Assembly: GCA_015655115.1 (NCBI GenBank)
Contig: JAATFQ010000290.1
Coordinates: forward strand, 1 to 64,000
DNA from: Sphingobacteriales bacterium
GTDB lineage: Bacteria > Bacteroidota > Bacteroidia > Sphingobacteriales > Sphingobacteriaceae
Reading direction: 5' to 3'
DNA length: 64,000 bases
This document shows positions 1 through 9,514 of the stretch, one piece after another. The translations under genes were made by a program, and so were the position numbers. Below the pieces are notes generated by a model. The model was not told the origin of the DNA. It made no database searches and saw nothing but the letters and a program-made list of their open reading frames with translations. Each line of letters opens with the position of its first letter. The stretch's first letter is position 1.

Positions 1-627
1 GTTGATTCCTTTATCAAAATACTGTCAAACATCTACCGCTGCTTTATCCAAAGCATTTAAGGCTTTTAATAAAGGTGCTTTGTAATCCAGTGCTTCACCT
101 GTATAGGCAACAAAAACTGTAGGGATACAAAGTGTTTTACCAGCTTTGCTTTCCATGATAAATGCTGGAGATGAAGGATCCCATGCAGTATATCCACGGG
201 CTTCAAATGTATTTCTGATACCACCATTAGGGAAACTTGAAGCATCTGGTTCTTGTTGAACTAATGCACTACCTGCGAATTTCTCAATAGCACCGTCACT
301 GCTTGGTTCAAAAAATGAATCATGTTTTTCTGCTGTTGAACCTGTTAAAGGCTGGAACCAATGCGTATAATGCGTAGCACCTTTCGACATAGCCCAGTGT
401 TTCATGGCTGTAGCGATTTGATTTGCATCATCCTGGTTGATTAATTCACCCTGGTCAATAGCGGAGATTAATTTTTCATACACTTCCTTTGATAGGAAGT
501 CTTTCATTTTCTTCTTATCAAATACGTTCGAACCAAAAAACTCAGAAATTTTTGCCGCGGGTGCCTTAACTTCTGGTGAAACTCTGGTTTGTGCTTCGTT
601 TAATGCGATTGTTCTTAAGCTTTTCAT
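1..627 (-). CDS. glnN: Glutamine synthetase type III, N-terminal part; continues beyond window start; interrupted by in-frame TGA at 25-27
   Basis: Protein [36 protein letters not shown]...[20 protein letters not shown] is typical of GSIII; the frame continues after the TGA as QYFDKGIN. Confidence 0.8.
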
Positions 628-908
628 TCGTTTCTTTAAATTTTATCAAAAATAGAATATTTATCAATAAGTATTCAATAATGTTCGGAAAAAAATTCGT
701 TAGTCGGCAAAATTATTTGCATGATTTAGATCATATTTCAATTGTTTGGCCTGTTAGCCCTTTGTGAGCCCTGTTGTGCCAATAATAATATGAGCCTTAT
801 CACTATATACTAGCGGTTTAACCTTTTCCTTTCTAATTTAGCCAGCACTTTAATTATGGAATAACGGCATTTAAATCATCATTAGATTGAACCTTAATTC
901 TTACCGCT

Positions 909-1739
909 ATGTTAAATCCATCATCAAATCTATACAAGGCCGAGTGGCTTGACCTTGTTTTCAAAGACAGAAACAAAAGTTATGGCGCTTATCTGCTGCG
1001 CTCAGAATCGTCTGTTATTACTGTAAAAGCTTTTTTTATGGTTGTTCCTGTTTTTATTCTGCTTTTCGCCGGACCGATGATCTACAGCCGCCTGCATCCG
1101 GTAATGGTACAAACGGATGTAGAAATGAAGCCCGTCGATTTGCTGCCCCCGGTGGTAGACCTTCCAATTCCTGATAAAAAAATGGAATTGCCTAAAGCAG
1201 CACCTGAGTCGGAAAAGGTGAAAACAGTAAAAATGGTAGCGAATATCAGCGTAGTGGAACGTCCTAAAATTGAAGAAAGTATGCCTACGGTGGATGAGTT
1301 AAAGGATGCTTTAGTAGGTCAGGCTACGCAGGATGGTAAAGCTGCTGATGCTTCTGCTGTTTCTGTTGCGGGCAAAGGAACTGAAAATGGTACCGGGGCA
1401 GTTGCGGCCGACAACACTGTTTATGATGGGCCAACGGTAGAGCGTTATCCGGAGTTTGAAGGCGGAATGGAGGCATGGGCCAAATTTATACAGCGGAACC
1501 TAAGATACCCTGCAATGGCACAGGAAAAAGAAACACAGGGGAAAGTGTTTGTCAGCTTTATTGTTGAAAAGGATGGCACAATTTCTAATGTTACCTTAAT
1601 AAGAGGAATAGGCGACGGATGCGATGAAGAAGCTTTAAGGGTAATCAGGAAATCACCACGCTGGAAACCTGGGCAGCAAAATAGTCAAAGTGTAAGGGTA
1701 CGCTATACCATGCCACTTTCGTTTCAGTTGAGTTTGTAA
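909..1739 (+). CDS. Energy transducer TonB family protein
   Basis: Single N-terminal TM, Pro-rich segment, C-terminal TonB domain (YPAMAQEKETQGKVFVSFIVEKDGTISNVTLIRGIGDGCDEEALRVI). Confidence 0.85.
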   Translation: MLNPSSNLYKAEWLDLVFKDRNKSYGAYLLRSESSVITVKAFFMVVPVFILLFAGPMIYSRLHPVMVQTDVEMKPVDLLPPVVDLPIPDKKMELPKAAPESEKVKTVKMVANISVVERPKIEESMPTVDELKDALVGQATQDGKAADASAVSVAGKGTENGTGAVAADNTVYDGPTVERYPEFEGGMEAWAKFIQRNLRYPAMAQEKETQGKVFVSFIVEKDGTISNVTLIRGIGDGCDEEALRVIRKSPRWKPGQQNSQSVRVRYTMPLSFQLSL

Positions 1740-1804
1740 CAGGAGCTGTTCCGCTTTTAATTTTTTATAATAAAACGTTCATATGGGTGTGTGATTTGTT
1801 TTAG

Positions 1805-1834
1805 AGCCGGCAGCTATCTGCCGGCTATTTTTTT
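1805..1834 (+). terminator. Intrinsic terminator
   Basis: AGCCGGCAG-CTAT-CTGCCGGCT followed by ATTTTTTT. Confidence 0.75.
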
Positions 1835-1867
1835 ACCTTTGTGTTATTTCACCATTAAAATTTATAC

Positions 1868-2251
1868 ATGTTCAACAGGATTCATCATGTGGCAATTATC
1901 TGCTCTGATTATGCAGTAAGTAAGAATTTCTATGTAAACTTATTGGGACTTCAGGTGCTGCAGGAAGTATACAGGGAAGCGCGTAAATCATATAAATTAG
2001 ACCTGTCGGTAAACGGGCTGTACCAGATTGAGCTGTTCTCGTTTGAAAATCCGGCTCCCCGTCCGTCAAGGCCCGAAGCCATGGGACTGCGTCACCTCGC
2101 TTTTGAAGTGGATGATGTGGCTGAGGCTGCTGCTCTGCTTAATGCTAAGGGTATCGTAACAGAGGCAATCAGGACTGATGAGTATACCGGTAAGCTATTT
2201 ACTTTTTTTACCGATCCGGATGGCTTGCCACTGGAAATCTATGAAAGCTGA
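1868..2251 (+). CDS. VOC family protein (glyoxalase I-like)
   Basis: MFNRIHHVAIICSDYAVSKNFYVNLLGL...FFTDPDGLPLEIYE. Confidence 0.85.
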   Translation: MFNRIHHVAIICSDYAVSKNFYVNLLGLQVLQEVYREARKSYKLDLSVNGLYQIELFSFENPAPRPSRPEAMGLRHLAFEVDDVAEAAALLNAKGIVTEAIRTDEYTGKLFTFFTDPDGLPLEIYES

Positions 2252-2256
2252 TTGCC

Positions 2257-2961
2257 ATGGGCAGTGTATTCAGATTTAAAAGGTTTGAAGTAGATCAGTC
2301 AGGCTGTGCAATGAGAATAAATACAGATGGTGTACTTCTGGCAGCCATTGCTGCACATTCGGGGCCTTTTCATATTTTAGACGTCGGTACTGGTACCGGT
2401 GTGATTGCTCTGATGCTTGCGCAACGTTTTACTGATGCCAGCATCGATGCAGTAGAAATTGATGAATCTGCCGCCACTGCAGCTCACAGAAATAGTATGG
2501 GTTCTCCTTTTGCTTCCCGGGTTAGGGTACATCATAGTCCGATTGAAAAATATAAAACAGAAGTGCTGTATGATTTAATCGTATCTAATCCACCTTATTT
2601 TATTAATGATTTGAAAAGTAAGGAGAAGAGAAAAGAAATTGCCAGGCACGCTGATGAAGATTTTTTTAATGTACTCTTACTAAAAGCTGCGGCTATGCTG
2701 CATGCAAATGGTTCGATATGGTTGATCCTGCCCGTAAAGCAAGCTGAAACAGTGCTTATCAATGCTGTTTTGCAAAAGCTTTATCCTCTAAAGGTGATCC
2801 ATATTTATTCAGACAAGAGTAAAGCCGAATTCAGGCAAATCATCTGTCTGAGTTTTACCGATACCCCTGCCGAACATGAACATTTTTATATTTATGAAGC
2901 TGAAGGGATTTATACCTCAGCTTACAGACACTTGCTGAAAGATTTTTTCCTTGCATTTTAA
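2257..2961 (+). CDS. tRNA1(Val) (adenine(37)-N6)-methyltransferase-like protein
   Basis: FRFKRFEVDQSGCAMRINTDGVLLA, SAM motif ILDVGTGTGVIALMLAQR, NPPY motif. Confidence 0.85.
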   Translation: MGSVFRFKRFEVDQSGCAMRINTDGVLLAAIAAHSGPFHILDVGTGTGVIALMLAQRFTDASIDAVEIDESAATAAHRNSMGSPFASRVRVHHSPIEKYKTEVLYDLIVSNPPYFINDLKSKEKRKEIARHADEDFFNVLLLKAAAMLHANGSIWLILPVKQAETVLINAVLQKLYPLKVIHIYSDKSKAEFRQIICLSFTDTPAEHEHFYIYEAEGIYTSAYRHLLKDFFLAF

Positions 2962-3045
2962 CAGGTCAGATTGATAATTATGAACCGGACAGGATTAAAA
3001 TTAATATCAGGCATGGAGCGCAATACTAAAACAATAAAATAAAAG

Positions 3046-3537
3046 ATGAAACAAATAGGACTGATTTCTGATACCCATGGTTACTTAGATGACGCTGTTT
3101 TCAAGCATTTTGATGCCTGTGATGAGATCTGGCATGCCGGTGATTTCGGACCAGATGTTGCTGCGAAGCTTGCTGCTTTTAAGCCCCTGAGGGGCGTTTA
3201 CGGTAATATTGACGATGCAGCTATACGCGCTGAATTTCCGGAGCATTTACGGTTTAACTGTGAGCAGGTAGATGTCTGGATGACGCATATTGGTGGTTAT
3301 CCCGGCAGGTATGCACCTAATATCAAGACTGAAATATACACTAAGCCTCCAATGCTTTTTATTACAGGGCATTCTCATATTTTGAAGGTAATATTTGATC
3401 CGAAAATTCGTTGCCTGCACATAAATCCCGGCGCAGCGGGCAAGTCTGGCTGGCATAAAGTGAAAACTTTGATTCGTTTCTGTATTTCGGAAGAAAAAAT
3501 TCATACCTTAGAGGTGATAGAGTTAGGTAACAGATAA
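3046..3537 (+). CDS. YfcE/MJ0936 family metallophosphoesterase
   Basis: GLISDTHGYLDD, HAGDFG, GNIDD, GHSH motifs. Confidence 0.9.
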   Translation: MKQIGLISDTHGYLDDAVFKHFDACDEIWHAGDFGPDVAAKLAAFKPLRGVYGNIDDAAIRAEFPEHLRFNCEQVDVWMTHIGGYPGRYAPNIKTEIYTKPPMLFITGHSHILKVIFDPKIRCLHINPGAAGKSGWHKVKTLIRFCISEEKIHTLEVIELGNR

Positions 3538-3561
3538 TGTAATTAATACACTAAGGTATAT

Positions 3562-4629
3562 ATGTCGGGAATAACAACATTAGGTCAGTTCATAATTGAG
3601 AAACAAGCAGATTTCTCTTATGCTAAAGGAGAACTCTCCAGATTATTAAGAGATATTGGTATCGCTGCAAAAATTGTAAACCGGGAGGTCAATAAGGCCG
3701 GACTGGTTGATATTCTGGGAGATGCAGGTACCGTTAATATTCAGGGGGAGGGACAGAAGAAGCTGGATATTTTTGCGAATACGCAATTTATTTCGGCACT
3801 GACCAGTGGGGGCGAATGTTGTATCGTGGCTACCGAGGAAGAAGATAACTTTGTACCTATAGATTCACCGGTATCAAAAAACGCCAAATATATTGTTTGT
3901 ATCGATCCGCTGGACGGTTCATCTAATATTGATGTGAATGTTGGTGTGGGAACAATATTTTCTATTTTGCGCAGGAAATCAACAGACGGAATAGCCACGA
4001 TAGCTGATGTTTTGCAGAAAGGTACAGAGCAGGTTGCTGCCGGATATATCATTTATGGTTCTTCAACCATGCTGGTTTATACTACTGGTAAAGGCGTAAA
4101 CGGATTTACATTAGACCCTTCAATTGGCGAGTTCTGCCTGTCGCACCCAAATATGAAGGTTCCGGTAGATGGTAGTATCTATTCTATTAATGAAGGTAAT
4201 TACGTTCATTTCCCGGAGGGCGTGAAAAAGTATATTAAATATTGCCAGATTCATGATGCGGAAACCAACAGGCCTTATACTTCAAGATATATTGGTTCTA
4301 TGGTGGGCGATATTCACCGTAACTTAATTAAAGGAGGGATTTATATTTATCCTACTACAGCAAGCTCCCCAAATGGAAAACTGCGGTTGATGTATGAATG
4401 TAACCCTATGGCATTTATCCTGGAACAGGCTGGAGGAGTTGCTTCTGATGGTTTTCAAAGGATATTAGATATTGAGCCTACCGAACTTCACCAAAGATCG
4501 TCGATTTTTATCGGATCCGAAAAAATGGTAAGAATGGCCGAACAACTGATGGCACAGTATGCCTCAGACGAAAAAGAAATTCAGGAAGGAAAAGATATAG
4601 TTAATAGCGGATCGGAGATCAATAGCTAA
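3562..4629 (+). CDS. fbp: Class 1 fructose-bisphosphatase
   Basis: [23 protein letters not shown] and [26 protein letters not shown]. Confidence 0.95.
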   Translation: MSGITTLGQFIIEKQADFSYAKGELSRLLRDIGIAAKIVNREVNKAGLVDILGDAGTVNIQGEGQKKLDIFANTQFISALTSGGECCIVATEEEDNFVPIDSPVSKNAKYIVCIDPLDGSSNIDVNVGVGTIFSILRRKSTDGIATIADVLQKGTEQVAAGYIIYGSSTMLVYTTGKGVNGFTLDPSIGEFCLSHPNMKVPVDGSIYSINEGNYVHFPEGVKKYIKYCQIHDAETNRPYTSRYIGSMVGDIHRNLIKGGIYIYPTTASSPNGKLRLMYECNPMAFILEQAGGVASDGFQRILDIEPTELHQRSSIFIGSEKMVRMAEQLMAQYASDEKEIQEGKDIVNSGSEINS

Positions 4630-4637
4630 TCCCGGCT

Positions 4638-5111
4638 TTATAACAGCAGATTGCGGGCCTTTTCGGCTTCAAACTCTACATCAATTGCCAGACTGCTTTT
4701 TTGTTTTCCGGCAGCTACGGCCAGCACGTCACAACGCTCATTCTCAGGATGGGCGTTGTGTCCTTTTATCCAGATGAACTTTACATCGTGCAGTTTATAA
4801 ACGGCAAGGAACCTTATCCAGAGGTCTTTGTTCTTTTTGTCTTTAAATTGTTTTTTTACCCATCCGAATACCCACTTTTTTTCTACCGAATCTACCACAT
4901 ATTTGGAATCTGAGTAGATGGTTACCTGTGCACCTGGTTTTTTGATAGATTCGAGTCCGACGATAACGGCGAGTAATTCCATCCTGTTGTTGGTAGTAAG
5001 GCGAAAGCCACCACTGAGCTCTTTATAATGACTACCAGAGCGTAAGATTACACCATAACCTCCAGGACCTGGGTTACCACTTGCTGCACCATCGGTATAA
5101 ATCTCAATCAT
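4638..5111 (-). CDS. rnhA: Ribonuclease HI
   Basis: MIEIYTDGAASGNPGPGGYGVIL, TTNNRMELLAVI, IYSDSKYVVD, WIKGHNAHPENERCD. Confidence 0.93.
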   Translation of the reverse strand: MIEIYTDGAASGNPGPGGYGVILRSGSHYKELSGGFRLTTNNRMELLAVIVGLESIKKPGAQVTIYSDSKYVVDSVEKKWVFGWVKKQFKDKKNKDLWIRFLAVYKLHDVKFIWIKGHNAHPENERCDVLAVAAGKQKSSLAIDVEFEAEKARNLLL

Positions 5112-5170
5112 AAAATTCTTTATTTGTGTCCCTCTTGTGTCTCTGGTCTGTTATTTTCGTCTTTAAACAA

Positions 5171-5198
5171 AAAAAGCAGCCATTGCTGGCTGCTTTTT
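5171..5198 (-). terminator. Intrinsic terminator downstream of tRNA-His
   Basis: AAAAAGCAGCCA-TTGC-TGGCTGCTTTTT. Confidence 0.7.
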
Positions 5199-5205
5199 AC
5201 TGATT

Positions 5206-5281
5206 GGGTGGAATATGGGGCTCGAACCCACGACCCTCGGTACCACAAACCGATGCTCTAACCAACTGAGCTAAAACCACC
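5206..5281 (-). tRNA. tRNA-His (anticodon GTG)
   Basis: Minus-strand cloverleaf GGTGGTTT-TA-GCTC..GAGC-A-TCGGT-TTGTGGT-ACCGA-GGGTC-GTGGG-TTCGAGC-CCCAT-ATTCCACC; extra 5' G (G-1) opposite C73. Confidence 0.9.
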
Positions 5282-5580
5282 ATGTTTTTCAGTTTGACAA
5301 AAGTACACTTTTTACTAGTTAATCAAAATGTTTTTGTCGAATATTTTGAAATTAGATATTAAATTCTTCATAAACAGGATATTGTGTTTTGATCTTTTTT
5401 TATTGCTAAGCCCATATTTGAAGGTAAAGTATAAACCCTGTGCAAATCTTGCCGCAATCAGGATGGAAATGTAACTGGTAATGCTTGTTAATTGGCCTGA
5501 TGGTATGTGAGCAGAAGATAAAACTGTAAACTAATACTAGTATGGGACAGTCCGGCAACGATCCTATAACTCGTTAATAT

Positions 5581-5767
5581 GTTGCCCGGTTGTCGCCTGA
5601 CAGTTGCCCGGTTGCCGCCTGGCCAACTGTACTCTAACTGTACCCCATCCGTACCCCAACTATACCTAAGGGTACGGATGGGGTACAGTTAGAGTACAGT
5701 TGGGGTACGGATGGGGTACGGATGCCCGGGCAACAGTCAGGTCACAACTGGGCGACAGTCAGGCAAC
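5581..5767. repeat. 11-bp-periodic block-palindromic repeat element (17 consecutive 11-mers)
   Basis: Manual partition into 11-mers; perfect 34-bp inverted repeat 5623-5656 / 5670-5703 with a 13-nt spacer. Confidence 0.85.
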
Positions 5768-6035
5768 ATCTGCACGCGTTATCGAACACTGGTGCCAGTG
5801 ATTACCTGTTAAATATAGCGCATAAACTTGCTTATATTTAATTAGAAGGATTGTCAAAAGGATTTAAAGACACGGATAATTCCGGTTATTGAAGGTGCTG
5901 CTGTTTTTTTTGCAGCGCATGATTTATATCCAATACTTAAACAAAAAGTGTATTTTATATGAAATTGTTTAAAACTTCTTGATATTTAACATAAAAAATG
6001 AGTTTAAACGTTTTTTATATTCAAAAAGATAATTA

Positions 6036-6114
6036 CATTTGGGCTTACCCTTTCGGGGGTATGTTTTTCATAGGTAGATGTAGGGCCGAAAATTTATTTT
6101 CGGCCCTTTTTTGT
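6036..6114 (+). ncRNA. Candidate small RNA or short leader with its own promoter-like box and terminator
   Basis: TACATTTG (TAnnTTTG-type -7 box) followed by an ACCC-TTTCG-GGGT hairpin and GGGCCGAAAA-TTTA-TTTTCGGCCC-TTTTTT. No ORF. Confidence 0.4.
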
Positions 6115-6190
6115 ACAGGCAGTTAATGTACCTTTATCTGATGACAGGTTCTCGTCATCGACCATAAATCCGGATTAATAATAAAGATTC

Positions 6191-6763
6191 ATGAAGAAGA
6201 AAAAAATCATTGTTGCAATTACAGGAGCCAGCGGTTCTATATATGCGAAACTCTTATTAGATAACCTGCAGAACCTGGCATCACAGATTGAAAAAGTCGG
6301 TGTAGTCATGTCTGATAATGCCAAAGAAGTCTGGCGCTTTGAGCTTGGTAATAGTGATTATGACAATTATCCTTTCGATTTTTACCATAAGATGGATTTT
6401 AATGCTCCTTTTGCTTCTGGGTCGGCCAAATTCGATACTATGATTATTGTGCCCTGTTCAATGGGGACGCTGGGAAGGATTGCTCATGGCATATCAAATG
6501 ATTTAATCTCAAGAGCAGCAGATGTTATTCTCAAAGAACGCCGGAAGCTGATTGCAGTGGCGAGGGATACTCCCTTTAGCCTGATCCATATCAATAACAT
6601 GAAGATAGTAACCGAAGCAGGTGGGATCATTTGTCCCGCCAGTCCCTCGTTCTACAGTCTCCCGAAAAGCATTGAAGAAGTGGCGCAGACTGTGGTGAGC
6701 CGTGTAATTGATCTTGCCGGCCTGGAGCAGGACAGCTACCGATGGAACGATGATAATTTATAG
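6191..6763 (+). CDS. ubiX: UbiX family flavin prenyltransferase
   Basis: IIVAITGASGSIYAKLLLDNL; PCSMGTLGRIAHGISNDLISRAADVILKERRKL. Confidence 0.9.
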   Translation: MKKKKIIVAITGASGSIYAKLLLDNLQNLASQIEKVGVVMSDNAKEVWRFELGNSDYDNYPFDFYHKMDFNAPFASGSAKFDTMIIVPCSMGTLGRIAHGISNDLISRAADVILKERRKLIAVARDTPFSLIHINNMKIVTEAGGIICPASPSFYSLPKSIEEVAQTVVSRVIDLAGLEQDSYRWNDDNL

Positions 6764-6998
6764 AATTTGACAATGTGCCTATGTTTGTGCCCTGCAAACT
6801 AAATCTAAAAACTTATCTTTGCGTTTGTCTTGAAAACGGATGATTTCAGAGGGTAATATGGGTAGCTTTAAGAGTTGTTATGCCTTGATAATCAGCTGTC
6901 CGTGATTTCAAACATTGAATTTAAACTGTTTGTACGCTCAGAATTAAAATGCTGACGGATGCGGATAACAGTTTCAAACCAATAGAATTAATAATATA

Positions 6999-8321
6999 GT
7001 GATGAAGAAAGTAGCATTTTATACATTAGGTTGCAAGTTGAATTTTTCGGAGTCATCAACCATAGGCCGCCTTTTTACCGATGCGGGTTATGCTGTCGTT
7101 GAATTTACAGATGCAGCAGATGTATATGTGATCAATACCTGTTCCGTTACCGAGCATGCTGACAAGAAATGCCGCAAGGTGGTAAAGGAAGCATTGAAAT
7201 ATTCACCAAATGCTTACATCACAATTGTAGGCTGCTATGCACAGCTTAAACCTGTAGAGATTGCTGAGATCGAAGGTGTGGATATGGTATTGGGTGCAGC
7301 AGAGAAGTTCAGGATTGTAGAATATATATCCGGACTGACCAAGGAGCCTAAGACGATTATTCATCAGCAAAATATAGAAAAGGTAAACCATAATTTTATT
7401 GCTGCCTATTCTATTGGCGACAGGACACGTACCTTCCTCAAGGTTCAGGATGGTTGTGACTATCCTTGCACCTACTGTACTATACCTTTGGCGAGAGGGG
7501 GCAGCAGGAGCGATACCATTGAGAATGTAGTGAACCGTACCAGGCAGATTGCAGAAAGTGGTGTTAAGGAAATTGTGCTTACAGGAGTTAACCTGGGTGA
7601 TTTTGGTATCCGCAATGGCAACAGGGAGGATAAGTTTTTTGACCTGGTGAAAGCTTTGGATGAAGTAGAAGGAATTGAAAGATTCCGTATCTCTTCTATT
7701 GAGCCGAACCTGCTGAGCAATGAAATTATATCTTTTGTAGCCTCTTCAAAAAGATTTGTTCCCCATTTCCATATCCCATTGCAGTCGGGCTCCAATAAGA
7801 TCCTCGGCCTGATGAAAAGGCGTTACCAGCGTGAGTTGTATATAGAGCGTGTAGCTGCAATCAAAGCATTATTACCAGATTGCTGTATTGGCGTTGATGT
7901 GATTGTCGGTTTTCCCGGTGAAACACATGAAGACTTTTTAGATACTTATCAGTTTTTAAATGAGCTGGACATCTCCTATCTGCATGTTTTTACATATTCT
8001 GAACGTGAGCAGACTGCTGCTACGGAGATGAATGGAGTAGTTGCAGGTAGTGTAAGGGCAGAACGGAGTAAAATGCTCCATATCTTATCCGACAAGAAAA
8101 GAAGAGCCTTTTACCAGTCGCAGATAGGCTCAGTAGGCCAGGTATTATTTGAAGATGACCAGAAAAATGGTTTCATGCATGGCTTCACTAAAAATTATGT
8201 GAAGGTAAAGGCAAAGTATGATCCTGTAATGGTCAATGAGCTAAAAACTGTAAAGCTGATTAATCTTGATGCAGATGGTGAAGTGGAAGTTATAGAATCA
8301 GAGGAAGTATTAGTACATTAA
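6999..8321 (+). CDS. mtaB: tRNA t6A37 methylthiotransferase (MiaB-like radical SAM)
   Basis: FYTLGCKLNFSESSTIGRLF; VQDGCDYPCTYCTIPLARG; C-terminal TRAM-like region. Confidence 0.93.
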   Translation: MMKKVAFYTLGCKLNFSESSTIGRLFTDAGYAVVEFTDAADVYVINTCSVTEHADKKCRKVVKEALKYSPNAYITIVGCYAQLKPVEIAEIEGVDMVLGAAEKFRIVEYISGLTKEPKTIIHQQNIEKVNHNFIAAYSIGDRTRTFLKVQDGCDYPCTYCTIPLARGGSRSDTIENVVNRTRQIAESGVKEIVLTGVNLGDFGIRNGNREDKFFDLVKALDEVEGIERFRISSIEPNLLSNEIISFVASSKRFVPHFHIPLQSGSNKILGLMKRRYQRELYIERVAAIKALLPDCCIGVDVIVGFPGETHEDFLDTYQFLNELDISYLHVFTYSEREQTAATEMNGVVAGSVRAERSKMLHILSDKKRRAFYQSQIGSVGQVLFEDDQKNGFMHGFTKNYVKVKAKYDPVMVNELKTVKLINLDADGEVEVIESEEVLVH

Positions 8322-8348
8322 TCCTATATTCGCCTTAAAATTCTTTGT

Positions 8349-9503
8349 ATGTTTCCTACTGTTTCTCATTTTATAGAATACCTTTTTGGCGTGCAGGTGC
8401 CGATGCCATTTAATACTTTCGGCGTATTTGTCGCCCTGGCTTTTATGGCCGGTTACTGGGCTTTTACGAAAGAATTAAAGCGTAAAGAGGCGTTAGGCAT
8501 ATTACATCCTGTTCAAAAAACAGTTACAGTTGGTTTACCGCCACAGCCAATGGAGCTGTTTTATAATGGCCTTTTCGGTTTCCTGATTGGGTATAAATTG
8601 GTTTATGCGCTGTTAAATTACCAGCTTTTTGTCAGCGATGCACAGACGGTACTTTTATCCACCCGTGGGAATATCTTAGGCGGTGTGATTCTGGCTGCCC
8701 TGTTTGCCTATTGGGATTATAATGAAAAGAACAAGTCGAAGCTGCCAAAACCTAAGCAGGTAGCAGTTATAGAACATCCCCATGATCTGATGGGGAATAT
8801 GATTGTATGGGCAGCAGTATGGGGTTTTTTAGGCGCTAAAATATTTGATAACCTGGAGCACTGGGAAAGTTTTGTGAAAGATCCTATTGGTGGATTGCTA
8901 TCCTTCAGTGGACTTACTTTTTACGGAGGATTGATTTGCGGAGGTGCGGCAGTATTGTATATCGCAAAGAATAATGGTATTAAGCCTTTACATATGCTGG
9001 ATGTTGGCGGGCCGGGCATGATGCTCGCTTATAGTGTAGGGCGTATAGGCTGTCATTTGTCAGGGGATGGCGACTGGGGAATTGTGAACATGAATCCTAA
9101 GCCTTTCAGCTGGCTGCCGGATTGGTTATGGGCATATACTTATCCAAATAATGTAGCCATGGAGGGCGTACAAATCCCCGGCTGCACCGGTAAGTTCTGC
9201 GCTGTATTGCCTTTGCCGGTTTATCCTACACCCATTTATGAAGTAATTGTCTGCTTTCTTTTGTTTCTAGTGCTGTGGCGTATCCGTCATATGATTAAGC
9301 TGCCAGGAATGATGTTCGGTATTTATTTAATGATGAATGGGCTTGAAAGATTTTTCATAGAGCTGATTCGCGTTAACTCCAGATATCATGTAGCTGGGAT
9401 TTCTTTTACCCAGGCAGAACTGATATCATCCTTATTATTTATTTGTGGCCTGCTACTTGTGGTGTTTTCTATTAAAAATAAGGAAAAACACGCGAGTTAC
9501 TAA
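8349..9503 (+). CDS. lgt: Prolipoprotein diacylglyceryl transferase
   Basis: Multi-TM; SVGRIGCHLSGDGDWG; YPTPIYEVIVCF. Confidence 0.9.
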   Translation: MFPTVSHFIEYLFGVQVPMPFNTFGVFVALAFMAGYWAFTKELKRKEALGILHPVQKTVTVGLPPQPMELFYNGLFGFLIGYKLVYALLNYQLFVSDAQTVLLSTRGNILGGVILAALFAYWDYNEKNKSKLPKPKQVAVIEHPHDLMGNMIVWAAVWGFLGAKIFDNLEHWESFVKDPIGGLLSFSGLTFYGGLICGGAAVLYIAKNNGIKPLHMLDVGGPGMMLAYSVGRIGCHLSGDGDWGIVNMNPKPFSWLPDWLWAYTYPNNVAMEGVQIPGCTGKFCAVLPLPVYPTPIYEVIVCFLLFLVLWRIRHMIKLPGMMFGIYLMMNGLERFFIELIRVNSRYHVAGISFTQAELISSLLFICGLLLVVFSIKNKEKHASY

Positions 9504-9514
9504 AAAAATAAGAT

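Noticed and set aside
5070-5078. TGGGTTACC match to the putative ECF box
   Set aside because: Lies in rnhA coding for the conserved GNPGPGG region and lacks GTATTAAT at 14-nt spacing. Similar lone matches at 38229-38237 and 61686-61694 are also inside coding sequence.
5581-5767. CRISPR array or ordinary terminator interpretation of the 11-mer element
   Set aside because: Units are contiguous without spacers and no cas genes are nearby; far larger than a terminator and without poly-T.
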